A DNA stretch of 64,000 nucleotides from QFOX01 sp033763655 (lineage in GTDB: Bacteria; Pseudomonadota; Alphaproteobacteria; Rickettsiales; UBA3002): positions 128,298-192,297 of the forward strand of contig JANRKD010000001.1 in NCBI GenBank assembly GCA_033763655.1, given 5' to 3'. The position numbers were made by a program, and so were the translations under genes. Below are positions 24,795-34,126 of the stretch, piece after piece. The notes below the pieces were generated by a model. The model did no database searches. It worked only from the letters and a program-made list of their open reading frames with translations, and had not been told where the DNA came from. Position 1 is the first letter of the stretch; each line of letters starts with the position of its first letter.

Positions 24795-26296
24795 GCACAC
24801 CGCGCCGTATAAAACGCCTGCTGATTGCCAACCGGGGCGAGATTGCCTGCCGGATTATCGCGACCTGCCGCAGCATGGGGATTAAGGCCGTCACGGTTTA
24901 CACCGAGGATGACCGCGATTTGCCGCACGCCCGCACGGGCGACGCCGCGGTGCTGCTCGCGGGCAAAACCCTGTCGGAAACCTACCTCAACATCGAAAAA
25001 ATGATCGACGCGGCCAAAGCAAGCGGCGCCGACGCCATCCATCCCGGCTATGGCTTCCTTTCCGAAAACGCGCGCTTCGCCGAGGCTGTCACCGCCGCAG
25101 GGTTGGTGTTTGTCGGCCCTACTGCCGAAACCATCCGCCGCATGGGCGACAAAGCCGCCTCGCGCATCCTCTGCCAGTCGATCGGCGTGCCGACCGTGCC
25201 GGGGTATGACGGCGGCGCCACCGACCTTGCCACCCTCACCCGCGAAGCGGCCACCATCGGCTACCCGTTATTGGTGAAAGCGGCGGCGGGTGGTGGCGGC
25301 AAAGGCATGCGCATTGTCGAACAGGAAAGCGTGCTCGCAGGGGCGCTGGAATCGGCGCGTAGCGAGGCAAAAAACGCCTTCGGCGACGACCGGCTGCTGC
25401 TCGAAAAATACCTGACCGAGCCGCGCCATATCGAGGTGCAGGTTTTCTCGGATACCCACGGCAACCACGTCCATTTGTTCGAGCGGGAATGCTCCATCCA
25501 GCGGCGGCACCAGAAAATCGTCGAGGAAAGCCCCGCACCGCAATTGCCATCCGCCACCCGCACACGCATGACTGAGGCCGCCGTCAAAATCACCCAGCAT
25601 ATCGGTTACGTCGGCGCAGGTACGGTCGAGTTCATTATGGATCGCTCGGGCGCGTTTTATTTCCTCGAGATGAACACCCGCCTGCAAGTCGAGCACCCCG
25701 TTACCGAAATGGTGGTGGGGATGGATCTGGTGAAGCTCCAGCTTGAAGTGGCGCAGGGCGGAAGCTTGCCGTTTGCACAAGCCGACGTGCAGCAGCATGG
25801 TCACGCCATCGAAGTGCGGCTCTATGCCGAGGACCCGGCGCGCGAATTTTTCCCCTGCCCGGGCGTGCTCAGCGAATTCTCGCTGCCGCATTTGCCGCAG
25901 GTGCGTTGCGAAAATGGCTATGCTGCGGGCAATACCGTCTCACCCAGCTACGACCCGATGCTGGCCAAAATCGCCGCCTGGGGTGAAACCCGCGAGGCGG
26001 CGCGGGCGCGGCTCCTCAACGCTCTCGCTCAGACGCGCATGAGCGGAGTAACCGGCAACCGCGCTTTCCTGATGCGTGTACTCGAACATCCGGAGTTTTG
26101 TGCAGGCAATACCGGCACCCACTTTATCGCCGAGCATAAAGCGCAATTGCTCGACGCCGCGCTCAGCGCCGACGATCTGGCGAGCCTCGCCGCGGCCTAC
26201 CTGCTGTTTGGCACCACCGCGCAGAAATCCACAAGCGCGGGCGAAGCGACGGAACATTCCGCATGGAATCACCCGAAACTGGTGGGGATGCGATGA
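24791..26296 (+). CDS. liuD: Methylcrotonyl-CoA carboxylase alpha part 1: biotin carboxylase
   Basis: A 501-residue biotin carboxylase. LLIANRGEIACRI opens the N-terminal domain, KAAAGGGGKGMRIV (about residues 163-176) is the ATP-grasp glycine loop, and FLEMNTRLQVEHPVTE is the catalytic segment. It carboxylates biotin using ATP and bicarbonate. The usual alpha subunit is a single chain of about 650-670 residues; here the frame stops after the biotin carboxylase domain and a short helical tail, and the biotin-carrier part is the next gene, overlapping by 4 bp. The sequence otherwise looks intact, so this seems a genuine gene split rather than a frameshift. Confidence 0.92.
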   Translation: MSTPRRIKRLLIANRGEIACRIIATCRSMGIKAVTVYTEDDRDLPHARTGDAAVLLAGKTLSETYLNIEKMIDAAKASGADAIHPGYGFLSENARFAEAVTAAGLVFVGPTAETIRRMGDKAASRILCQSIGVPTVPGYDGGATDLATLTREAATIGYPLLVKAAAGGGGKGMRIVEQESVLAGALESARSEAKNAFGDDRLLLEKYLTEPRHIEVQVFSDTHGNHVHLFERECSIQRRHQKIVEESPAPQLPSATRTRMTEAAVKITQHIGYVGAGTVEFIMDRSGAFYFLEMNTRLQVEHPVTEMVVGMDLVKLQLEVAQGGSLPFAQADVQQHGHAIEVRLYAEDPAREFFPCPGVLSEFSLPHLPQVRCENGYAAGNTVSPSYDPMLAKIAAWGETREAARARLLNALAQTRMSGVTGNRAFLMRVLEHPEFCAGNTGTHFIAEHKAQLLDAALSADDLASLAAAYLLFGTTAQKSTSAGEATEHSAWNHPKLVGMR

Positions 26297-26808
26297 ACCT
26301 CACCCTTTATATCGACGGAACGGAAGTTCCTCTCAGCGACATGGTGCGCCATGGCGAAGTGCTTTCATTCACGCTACAGGGCACGGCTTACCGCTTCCGC
26401 AGCGCCCGTCTGCCCGATGGCAGTATGCTGCTCGAACGCGAGATCCGCGACGGCATCTGGCAACGCACCGCGGGGAGCGCCTGGCAGAATAAGGACGTGC
26501 GCCGGGTGCAGCTGGGTGGGCTGGAGGCCTCCGTCACCGAACTGACGCGCGTGCGTGGCGAGATAGCACAGGCCGAACTTAGCCCGCGCGCGCCGATGCC
26601 CGGCGTCATCCGCCAGATTCTGGTTGCGGCGGGAGATACCGTCCGTAAGGGCCAGCCGCTGGTAGTCATGGAGGCGATGAAACTGCAAACCACCCTGTCC
26701 GCCGGAGCGGATGCGACAGTGGCGGCGGTGCTGGTCACGGTCGGTGCCGTGGTGCAGGAAGGCGCCGAGCTGGTTACCCTCACCGCCCATACCGCGAGCG
26801 CGGCATGA
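26293..26808 (+). CDS. Methylcrotonyl-CoA carboxylase alpha part 2: biotin carboxyl carrier protein
   Basis: A 171-residue protein with a BT-like N-terminal beta domain and a C-terminal biotinyl domain. The biotin attachment site is VVMEAMKLQ, with lysine 130, preceded by RAPMPGVIRQILVAAGDTV. It carries carboxybiotin between the biotin carboxylase upstream and the beta subunit at 22406. The first about 85 residues should provide the interface that normally joins both parts of the alpha chain. ATGA overlaps at both ends couple it to its neighbours. A relation to acetyl-CoA carboxylase carrier protein is unlikely given the operon. Confidence 0.88.
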   Translation: MNLTLYIDGTEVPLSDMVRHGEVLSFTLQGTAYRFRSARLPDGSMLLEREIRDGIWQRTAGSAWQNKDVRRVQLGGLEASVTELTRVRGEIAQAELSPRAPMPGVIRQILVAAGDTVRKGQPLVVMEAMKLQTTLSAGADATVAAVLVTVGAVVQEGAELVTLTAHTASAA

Positions 26809-27737
26809 ACTCCGTCCCCACCCCTGACTTTACCATTGTCGATGTCAGCGCCCGCGATGGTTTGCAGAACGAAGCCAATGCCGCACAGCTCACCGCTGCC
26901 GACAAGGTGACCTTCATCCGTGGGCTCGCAGCCTCGGGTTTGACGCGCATCGAGGCGGGCAGTTTTGTCCATCCGAAGGTTGCCGCCATGGCGAATTCAG
27001 ACGAGGTGGCCGCCCTGCTCGCGCCCGTCGCGCGGGAATTTCCGGCAGTGGTGTTCTCTTATCTCACGCCCAACCTCAAAGGCCTCGCCCGCGCGCAGGC
27101 AATCGGTGCAAAAGAGGTCGCCATTTTTCTGGCGCTGTCGGAGGAATTTTCCAAAGCCAATATCAATCAAACCGTGGACGAAGCTTTCGCAGCGATTACC
27201 CCTGTCGTCGCCGCCGCACGTGCCAGCGGCATCCGCGTACGGGGCTACCTATCGAACGTATTCGGCTACACCGACCTGCCTTTCAACCCTACGCTAGTGG
27301 CCGAACGCAGCGCCGAATTGCTGGCGATGGGCTGCTTTGAAGTGTCGCTCGGCGACACGACGGCACTCGCCACCCCCGAGATGACCGCTGCGCTGATTGC
27401 CGCCCTTAACGCACGCGGCGTGCCGCTCGCCAACATCGCCCTGCATTTTCATGACACGCATGGGCGTGCCATCAGCAACGTCGCGCAGGCCTATGCGCTG
27501 GGCATCCGCACGTTCGATGCCGCAACCGGCGGTCTGGGTGGCTGCCCGTATGCCAAAAGCCCGAAAGGGAATCTGGCGCTCGAGGATTTGCTGCACTGGG
27601 CCGACGCGCAGGGCTTGCGCACGGCGGTCACCAACCGCGAGGCGCTGGCGCAGGCGCGCCGCTTTATCCACGAGAAACTAGGGAAAACTGACCACCGGCC
27701 CGCACCCGGATTGCCATTGTCAAGCCACCGCAACTAG
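26805..27737 (+). CDS. mvaB: Hydroxymethylglutaryl-CoA lyase
   Basis: A 310-residue TIM-barrel lyase that cleaves HMG-CoA to acetoacetate and acetyl-CoA, the last leucine-specific step. VDVSARDGLQNEANA holds the metal/substrate-binding Asp and Arg, LALHFHDTHGRAISNV gives the metal-binding His pair, and GLGGCPYAKSPKGNLALEDL contains the conserved catalytic Cys. The start overlaps the carrier protein stop. It ends the tightly packed part of the operon; the decarboxylase begins 39 bp later. Confidence 0.93.
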   Translation: MNSVPTPDFTIVDVSARDGLQNEANAAQLTAADKVTFIRGLAASGLTRIEAGSFVHPKVAAMANSDEVAALLAPVAREFPAVVFSYLTPNLKGLARAQAIGAKEVAIFLALSEEFSKANINQTVDEAFAAITPVVAAARASGIRVRGYLSNVFGYTDLPFNPTLVAERSAELLAMGCFEVSLGDTTALATPEMTAALIAALNARGVPLANIALHFHDTHGRAISNVAQAYALGIRTFDAATGGLGGCPYAKSPKGNLALEDLLHWADAQGLRTAVTNREALAQARRFIHEKLGKTDHRPAPGLPLSSHRN

Positions 27738-27776
27738 GCTAGAGGCGAGCATAACAAACAAACACAGGGAAGAAAT

Positions 27777-29447
27777 ATGAGCAGCACCCCGCACTCCGTT
27801 GGCTCCTTTCTGTTCAACTACCTGCACCGCCTGGGCGTAACCCATGTCTTCGGCATTCCCGGCGATTTCGCGCTGCCGACCTTCCGCTGGATGGAAGCCT
27901 CGCCGCTCAAGGTCATCACCATGACGCACGAACCGAGCGTCGGCTTCGCGGCAGATGGCTATGCCCGCGCCAACGGCCTCGGTGTCGCCTGCGTCACCTA
28001 CTGCGTCGGCGGGCTTAACATGGTCAACCCCATCGCCTGCGCCTATGCCGAGAAATCGCCGGTGCTGGTCATCTCGGGCGGCCCTTCGCCCAAAGACCGC
28101 CAAACCGACGCGCTGATGCACCACAAGGTGCGCACCTTCGATACGCAGCGCCGCATTTTCGAGGAAGTGACCTGCGCCAACGCCGTGCTGCTCGACCCTG
28201 CAACCGCCGCCGCCGAAATTATCCGCGTCGTCGAGACGGTGCTGGAGCAATCGCGTCCCGGCTATCTCGAAATCCCGTTCGACGTGGTGGACATGCCGAT
28301 CCCGAGCATTCCTGCACCCACCCGGCGCCTTGCCCCCACCAGCAACCCGGATAACCTGCACGCCATGCTCGAAGATGCCGCCGCCGCGCTTAACAAGGCA
28401 AAGCAACCGGTGATTATCGCCGACATCGAACTACACCGCCACGGGCTGGTGGCAGAGGCCGTCGCGCTGGCCGAAAAGTTCAACATCCCGATTGCCTCGA
28501 CCCTGCTCTCGAAATCCATCATCAGCGAAAATCATCCGCTGTTCATCGGCGTCTATTCCGGGCCGTTGTCGGAAGCGGCGGTGCAGAAATATGTCGAGGA
28601 ATCAGACTGCCTGATCATGCTCGGCGCTTTCATCACCGATGTCTGGTTCGGCTTCATGAACACCGGCGAGAAACTCAGCCGCAAGCACACGATGCTCGCC
28701 ACCACCGAGAAAATGCAGATCGGCGCGCGCACCTACGAACAGGTGGTGCTGCGCGAGTTCCTCGAACAACTGAAAGATGCCCCCGTAACACCGCGCCTGC
28801 CCGCCGCGCTGCCGGCGAAGGCAACGCCGCTGTTGCCGCTTTCGGACACCGAGCTGGAGGAAGCGATTTCGGTGGATTCCTTCTTCCGCATTTTCGGCCT
28901 GCATCTCGGCGCGAACGATACCATCATCGCCGATACGGGCGATGCGCTGTTCGGCTCGATGCGGCTGCCGGTGAAGGCCTCGAACAACTTTCTCGCCGAC
29001 GCCTATTACCTCTCGATGGGCTTTGCCGTGCCTGCCGCGATTGGCGCCATGGCCGCGCAGCCGAGCAGCCGCGCCTTTGTCGTGGTCGGTGACGGCGCCT
29101 TCCAGATGACGGGCATTGAGCTTTCCACCGCCGCGAAGTTCGGCATGAAGCCGATTGTATTCGTGCTCAACAACGACGGCTACGGCACACAGCGCTTTAT
29201 CCTCGACGGGCCGTTCAACGAAATCCTGCGCTGGAACTACACCAAACTCACCGAAATGTTCGGGGTGGGGACATCGAAGAAAGTCGGCACCAACGCGCAG
29301 CTTCAAACCGCGCTCAGGGAGGCCATCGCCGGCGACGAGCTCACCCTCATCGAGGTGACGATTCCGCGCCGCGATTGCAGCCCGAGCCTGCGCCGCGTCG
29401 GCGAGGAGCTGGGCAAACTGCGCGACAAGGACAAACGCACGGCATAA
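27777..29447 (+). CDS. Thiamine diphosphate-dependent 2-keto acid decarboxylase
   Basis: A 556-residue enzyme of the pyruvate/indolepyruvate/branched-chain keto acid decarboxylase family. The catalytic Glu lies in THEPSVGFAADGYARA (E52). The ThDP motif is GDGAFQMTG near residue 437, ending in NNDGYG near residue 465. The substrate pocket cannot be read by eye, so pyruvate, phenylpyruvate and 2-ketoisocaproate are all possible. Because the five-step pathway from isovaleryl-CoA to acetoacetate lies directly upstream with an aldehyde dehydrogenase, 2-ketoisocaproate is favoured. GGGAAG precedes the ATG. The small spacing suggests the same operon, but the 39-bp gap might allow independent regulation. 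Confidence 0.82.
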   Translation: MSSTPHSVGSFLFNYLHRLGVTHVFGIPGDFALPTFRWMEASPLKVITMTHEPSVGFAADGYARANGLGVACVTYCVGGLNMVNPIACAYAEKSPVLVISGGPSPKDRQTDALMHHKVRTFDTQRRIFEEVTCANAVLLDPATAAAEIIRVVETVLEQSRPGYLEIPFDVVDMPIPSIPAPTRRLAPTSNPDNLHAMLEDAAAALNKAKQPVIIADIELHRHGLVAEAVALAEKFNIPIASTLLSKSIISENHPLFIGVYSGPLSEAAVQKYVEESDCLIMLGAFITDVWFGFMNTGEKLSRKHTMLATTEKMQIGARTYEQVVLREFLEQLKDAPVTPRLPAALPAKATPLLPLSDTELEEAISVDSFFRIFGLHLGANDTIIADTGDALFGSMRLPVKASNNFLADAYYLSMGFAVPAAIGAMAAQPSSRAFVVVGDGAFQMTGIELSTAAKFGMKPIVFVLNNDGYGTQRFILDGPFNEILRWNYTKLTEMFGVGTSKKVGTNAQLQTALREAIAGDELTLIEVTIPRRDCSPSLRRVGEELGKLRDKDKRTA

Positions 29448-29491
29448 GCGCCACGGCAGCCTCTACGGGGAAGCCCGCCTTGTCGGCGCAG

Positions 29492-32400
29492 TTACACCAC
29501 ACCTTTTCCTTTATCCACCACGGCTTGCGCGATGGCTCTCGGCGTAGGCAGCGACGTCCCCGCAGGCATATCGATTGACGGCAATTGCATACCAATCGGA
29601 TCCCCAGGCACCTTTGGCGGCGGAGGTGGCACCTCCGGCGGTATCGGCGGCTTGGGCGGTGGCAGTACAGGCGGTTTGCCCGACGGCAACTCGGGGTCAA
29701 TTGGCAGCTCTGTCTTTGGCGGCGGCTCTGTCGGCGGTCTCTCCTGATCGAGCGGCTTATCTTGAGGCTTCTTATGCGTCAGCGCCGCAATGAGAAGCGC
29801 CATTTTTACCGTCTCGACAATGGACACGCCGTTCTTCGCGTGAAGCGTGTTAATCTGAGCAGCAAATTTTTTGCCGAACGCCTCCTGTGCCGCTGCGCGC
29901 TGCGCGGAGTCGGCGATTTCACCTATCGCCAGCAACTGATCCTGCGCCTCTGCCGGAAACTCCACCATCACCGAAGCGGCCGTGGCCATAAGGGCGGCGC
30001 TAGCCTTTGGTTCATTCCCTATAAATCTGGCCAGCGTATTGGCCGACAGCGCATGGACATCCGCATGGCTCTTGTTGGAGTCATTAAAAAATGCCCCGAA
30101 GGCAGTGGCAGACGCCTCCACCACCGGCGCGGCGCCGTTGCCTGCATGCGTTGCCTCAACCCGCTCCCTGACGAGTTTCGCCAATTGTCGCCCCGCCCTG
30201 CCCTGACCACTAGTCAGACTGTCCACCTGCGCCCGCAACGCGGCAGCGAGTTCTTTATTTCCCGACGCATCGGCAGCCACTATCGTATTGGTCAGCAGCA
30301 CGGCAAAACTCACAGGGGATACTTCCGCCATCCGCGTGACATTAAGCGCATCCAGCTGATTCTGGCTGACTAAGGCGGGGTTGCCGCTCAGGGTCAATAC
30401 CGATGCACGCGCCGCTGCATCCGCAGGCCTATCGGTTGGCAGCGTGGTGACCATCACGGGGCCTGTTCCACCCAGCTTTTCCGCCTGCTCAGGAGACAAG
30501 GCAAGCGCACCGCCACCGGCAACCACCGCCGCCACCTGCGAACGTTCCACCGTGAGAATTTTTGCGCCTTTCAGCACGCCCTCCTGCGTGGCCTGCGCCA
30601 CCGCCGCACTAACATAGCGCCCTCCTGCAGTGTCAAGGTTGGCGACCATCTGGTTATCAATCGTTGCACTATCGGCAGGCGACAACATCTGGCGAAGCGC
30701 CATGCTGGTAGCGGTCGCACCGGCGTTTTCCGCCCGGTCGGCATCCATCGTCAGCACCAGCGCTGTTGCCGCAATATTACCGACGGGGCCACCTGCTTCT
30801 GCCACGGCAATCGCCCGATCCAGCACTTCCGTCACGGCACCATCGACTACCGCATGGGTGTCAGAATCGTTCCAACGGGCAGCGGTGGCTTCGCTAAATC
30901 CAAACAAACCATTATTCTGGTTACGGTTCTTCCCGGGCGATGCAATTCCGAGCGTTAAGAAACGCCCCAGACCATCGAGAAACCGATGCTTCTGGTGCAG
31001 CAATGCCTCGCCCTGATCTTCTCCGGCAAGACGGCTTGCAATATCACGCGCGCCTGCCGCCGCTTCACCTGCCCCGGCATACCCAAGGAGTTGATAATTA
31101 CCTGACTTGGTGTTCGATGAGAAATGCAGCAAATCGCTGATATTCTGCATGCCGCCCGGCGTGGCCAGCATATGCTCCACCCATGCCGCGCGGGCCTTCG
31201 GGTCGTCGCGCAGATGTCGCAGCAATTTAAGGCGCGCGGGCGCAAGATTTTCTTCTTTCTGTCCTTGCACATCATGCAACAGACCGGATCCAAGCGCCGT
31301 CTCACTGGCCGTCGGCGGACGGATGCTTTTTTCCCACATCTGGTTGGCGTAAACCGTCCCGACGCGTTCCGCTTCCTCGCGGCGCAAGGCTTCCTGCTGC
31401 TGCCGCGCTTCTCTGCGTTCGCGCAGCGAGCCCCCTGCATTTTTATGGTGACGGTGGGGTGCGGAAACACGGGTTTCAGGGGTGTCCCCATAACCTTTCA
31501 CAATAAAGTCTTCTTCGAGGCGCTCCGCTTTCCAATCCTGCATCGGATTGATCCAGTCCGCGCGTCCCCCATGCTCTCCGATGGCCTCATTCAGGCGCGT
31601 CGGATTATCCAGCACATCCCAATACGGCGCCACATAGGTTTCGCTCAGGCGCGTTTTATCCTCATCTTCAGGCAAGCGCGCGACAATGCGCTGCATTTCA
31701 TCACGCAACGTCTGCACGCGGTCAACAGGCACCCCGTAAGAATCCACCGACCATACCAGCGGATGCATCGCCATCTGCACGTTCAGTTGTAGCAATTTTT
31801 CGGCGTCGGCAGCGTTCGGCGCGGCTTTAAATGCCGTATCAATTTTTTCATACGCACGCTCGGCACCCAGATAGGTGGTGACCAGCGCCACCCCTTCCCC
31901 CGTATTGGTCAGCGGCAGGTTGCGGTTGCGCGCCGTGAGCGCCTCGCGGATACCCAGCACCCCAAACAGTCCATGGTAATCGGGATTGTTGCGGCGATTG
32001 AGTGAAATTAATGCACTCATATCCTGCACCGTACGCACGGCGCCATCGGCATCAACGGCGAGGCTGACACCGCTTTCCATTTTCTGATTGTTACGTGTAT
32101 TGGGGCCAACAGGATTCCCATTTCCATCGAGCCGAATATGCTTACCCGGTGCGAATTCTAATTCTTTATTAGCGCGACGAAGATCCACATGGTTTCCCTC
32201 CGGATCAATCATCCCACCAAGGAACGGCACCTGCAGCGTATCGAGTGCGGAGGCGGCCCTATCGCCCTTGCCACTGCCCGTATTCACCGCCGTGCCTTCA
32301 TGCGTACCGGGATGCAACCCATTGCGCCGCTTACCTCTCTCGCGCAGCTTATCTCTCTCGCCGGGTGATTCCGCCGCCACATCGCGCGGTGGTCGGCCAA

Positions 32401-32911
32401 CGAAGTAATCCGCGCCATCAAGCAGAACGGCATCACGCACTGTGCCTTGTGAGTTCACAATCAGCTGATGCAGCGGGCGCACTTCCACCTCACGCGGCGA
32501 CAACTCCAGCGGTGCCGCTTGCACCGGCGACGCTTCAGCAACAATTGGCGTCACCAACGGCACGGACGGTTTATCGTGGCATATTTTCAGCAGCTCGAAA
32601 TCGCCAATTTCATTGCCTTCTGGCAGTTTGATCGTGCTGCCTAAAATCAGATTCGGCTCAAGGGTTGGGTCGCCCTTACACGGCACGCCTTTAACCGTTT
32701 TCAGATCGTTGTGTTCAATCACCCATGCGGCGAATTCCTTGTAATTATATTTCCCGGGATTGGCCTTACTCCACGCGTTATACACGCTGCGCAACCCATC
32801 ACCTTCCCATTCCTTGCCGCGCTTACCATTGCCGCGGATGGTGTAAAGGTCATAATCCGCCTTACCGCTATCGGGCACAGGCGTGCGGGTTGCATCGGTT
32901 TCTTCGGCCAT
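29492..32911 (-). CDS. Large orphan protein with LysM-like N-terminus and proline-rich C-terminus
   Basis: A protein of about 1139 residues from the ATG at 32911, preceded by AAGGAGG at 5 bases. No signal peptide or convincing membrane span is visible. Residues about 20-95 resemble a LysM fold: YDLYTIRGNG, EFAAWVIEHNDL and LEPNLILGSTIKLPEG. The middle is mostly helical and Ala-rich with no recognised domain. The last about 100 residues are Pro-rich (KPPVLPPPKPPIPPEVPPPP). Base composition is slightly less GC-rich than the neighbours. The size, the possible peptidoglycan-binding end and the linker-like tail suggest a secreted or surface-associated protein, perhaps exported without a classical signal. 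I cannot assign a function. Confidence 0.72.
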   Translation of the reverse strand: MAEETDATRTPVPDSGKADYDLYTIRGNGKRGKEWEGDGLRSVYNAWSKANPGKYNYKEFAAWVIEHNDLKTVKGVPCKGDPTLEPNLILGSTIKLPEGNEIGDFELLKICHDKPSVPLVTPIVAEASPVQAAPLELSPREVEVRPLHQLIVNSQGTVRDAVLLDGADYFVGRPPRDVAAESPGERDKLRERGKRRNGLHPGTHEGTAVNTGSGKGDRAASALDTLQVPFLGGMIDPEGNHVDLRRANKELEFAPGKHIRLDGNGNPVGPNTRNNQKMESGVSLAVDADGAVRTVQDMSALISLNRRNNPDYHGLFGVLGIREALTARNRNLPLTNTGEGVALVTTYLGAERAYEKIDTAFKAAPNAADAEKLLQLNVQMAMHPLVWSVDSYGVPVDRVQTLRDEMQRIVARLPEDEDKTRLSETYVAPYWDVLDNPTRLNEAIGEHGGRADWINPMQDWKAERLEEDFIVKGYGDTPETRVSAPHRHHKNAGGSLRERREARQQQEALRREEAERVGTVYANQMWEKSIRPPTASETALGSGLLHDVQGQKEENLAPARLKLLRHLRDDPKARAAWVEHMLATPGGMQNISDLLHFSSNTKSGNYQLLGYAGAGEAAAGARDIASRLAGEDQGEALLHQKHRFLDGLGRFLTLGIASPGKNRNQNNGLFGFSEATAARWNDSDTHAVVDGAVTEVLDRAIAVAEAGGPVGNIAATALVLTMDADRAENAGATATSMALRQMLSPADSATIDNQMVANLDTAGGRYVSAAVAQATQEGVLKGAKILTVERSQVAAVVAGGGALALSPEQAEKLGGTGPVMVTTLPTDRPADAAARASVLTLSGNPALVSQNQLDALNVTRMAEVSPVSFAVLLTNTIVAADASGNKELAAALRAQVDSLTSGQGRAGRQLAKLVRERVEATHAGNGAAPVVEASATAFGAFFNDSNKSHADVHALSANTLARFIGNEPKASAALMATAASVMVEFPAEAQDQLLAIGEIADSAQRAAAQEAFGKKFAAQINTLHAKNGVSIVETVKMALLIAALTHKKPQDKPLDQERPPTEPPPKTELPIDPELPSGKPPVLPPPKPPIPPEVPPPPPKVPGDPIGMQLPSIDMPAGTSLPTPRAIAQAVVDKGKGVV

Positions 32912-33112
32912 CATAGCCTCCTTCAACGGTCAACATGGTTCCTTAATGCATTAGTTTTACCCCAGCTTGGGTTAAGGAAGTGTGACAATTACGTTAAAGT
33001 TTTATTAATTATCGGGGGCGCCCTCTCTTTTTTGCGAAATATCAGCTATATAAACGCACATATACTCCTCGTGTCGGTTGCACGCGCGGCAAATTCCGCC
33101 ATACTGCCGCCC
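32912..33112. promoter_or_regulatory. Divergent AT-rich control region
   Basis: A 201-bp gap between the large orphan gene and exonuclease III. It contains the perfect palindrome TAATGCATTA near 32945-32954 and a 19-bp imperfect palindrome near 32956-32974 (TTACCC and GGGTTAA arms). AT-rich -10-like sequences lie near 33000 and 33050. The placement suggests operators for the orphan gene; no specific regulator can be named. Confidence 0.3.
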
Positions 33113-33925
33113 ATGCCGCTCACCATCGCCACCTGGAATGTCAACTCCCTGCGCATCCGCGAGGCGATGCTGGCGCGGTTTATCGGCAGCCACGCCCCCG
33201 ACGTGCTCTGCCTGCAGGAAACCAAGGTCACGGATGCGGATTTCCCGCATGATCTGGTGGCGCGGCTGGGCTATGCGCACTGCCTGTTTGCGGGTGAAAA
33301 AAGCTACAACGGCGTGGCCATCCTCTCAAAATTACCGCTGACGGAAATTGGCCGCTTCGACCTCATCGGCAACGGCCAGAAACGCCATATTGGCGCGCGG
33401 CTCGAAAACGGTGTCGAGATCCATAACTTCTACGTGCCCGCAGGGGGCGACCTCCCCGACCCCGCGCTTAACCCGAAATTCGACGAAAAGCTCCGTTTTG
33501 TTGCGGCCATGCGCGACTGGTCGGCGCAGGAGGTCACGAAAAACCAGCGCGTGGTCATCCTCGGCGATTTCAACATCGCACCGCTTGAGCACGATGTCTG
33601 GTCGTCGCGGCAATTGCGCGATGTCGTCAGCCACACCGCTGTCGAACGCGAGGCACTCGGCGCCCTGCAACGCGAAAGCGGCGGCTGGGTCGATGCGCTG
33701 CGTCACCTCACCCCACCCGAGCAGAAGCTCTATAGCTGGTGGAGCTATCGCAACCGTGACTGGGATAAATCCGACCGTGGGCGGCGGCTTGATCATATCT
33801 GGCTGACCCCGGCGCTCATGCCCGCACTCACCACAGGGCAGATCGTGCGCGACGCCCGCGGCTTTGAAAGCCCATCCGACCATGTGCCGGTCATCGTGGA
33901 GCTGGAGCCGGAACGGGCGGCGTAA
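33113..33925 (+). CDS. xth: Exodeoxyribonuclease III
   Basis: A 270-residue AP endonuclease/3'-5' exonuclease that repairs abasic and 3'-blocked sites. LTIATWNVNSLRIRE opens the fold, LCLQETKV carries the metal-binding Glu, ILGDFNIAP the Asp/Asn pair and FESPSDHVPVIVELE the catalytic His. The ATG at 33113 gives the usual family length; the in-frame extension to 32711 runs through the preceding promoter region and is not conserved. It converges with a tiny membrane protein gene. Confidence 0.93.
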   Translation: MPLTIATWNVNSLRIREAMLARFIGSHAPDVLCLQETKVTDADFPHDLVARLGYAHCLFAGEKSYNGVAILSKLPLTEIGRFDLIGNGQKRHIGARLENGVEIHNFYVPAGGDLPDPALNPKFDEKLRFVAAMRDWSAQEVTKNQRVVILGDFNIAPLEHDVWSSRQLRDVVSHTAVEREALGALQRESGGWVDALRHLTPPEQKLYSWWSYRNRDWDKSDRGRRLDHIWLTPALMPALTTGQIVRDARGFESPSDHVPVIVELEPERAA

Positions 33926-33948
33926 TCAACGCCGAAGCGGCGGGGGAA

Positions 33949-34062
33949 TCAAAAAGGGCGTTTGCCTTGCCGCGCACGGATACGCGCATAGGCGGGGCGG
34001 AGTTTCGCGGCGATGGCGAGCAACCACACCACACTCAGGACTGCACTGGTCAGAAGTAGCAT
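33949..34062 (-). CDS. Tiny single-span membrane protein
   Basis: A 37-residue frame: hydrophobic MLLLTSAVLSVVWLLAIAAK, then a basic tail rich in Arg and Lys. An AAGGAACG ribosome binding site lies just upstream, and two adjacent ATG codons are available (34065 or 34062). The composition and ribosome binding site favour a real small membrane protein with its positive end in the cytoplasm. It lies in the gap after xth, separated from the downstream DUF1150 gene by 64 bp. The family is unknown. Confidence 0.45.
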   Translation of the reverse strand: MLLLTSAVLSVVWLLAIAAKLRPAYARIRARQGKRPF

Positions 34063-34126
34063 CATCGTTCCTTTTTAATTCAGGTTAGGATGACGTGGTT
34101 TGCCAAGTCGGGGCGGTAAGCGGAGT

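Noticed and set aside
29492..32911. Phage tail or tape-measure protein
   Set aside because: No other phage genes nearby, and the N-terminal LysM-like and proline-rich ends do not by themselves support it.
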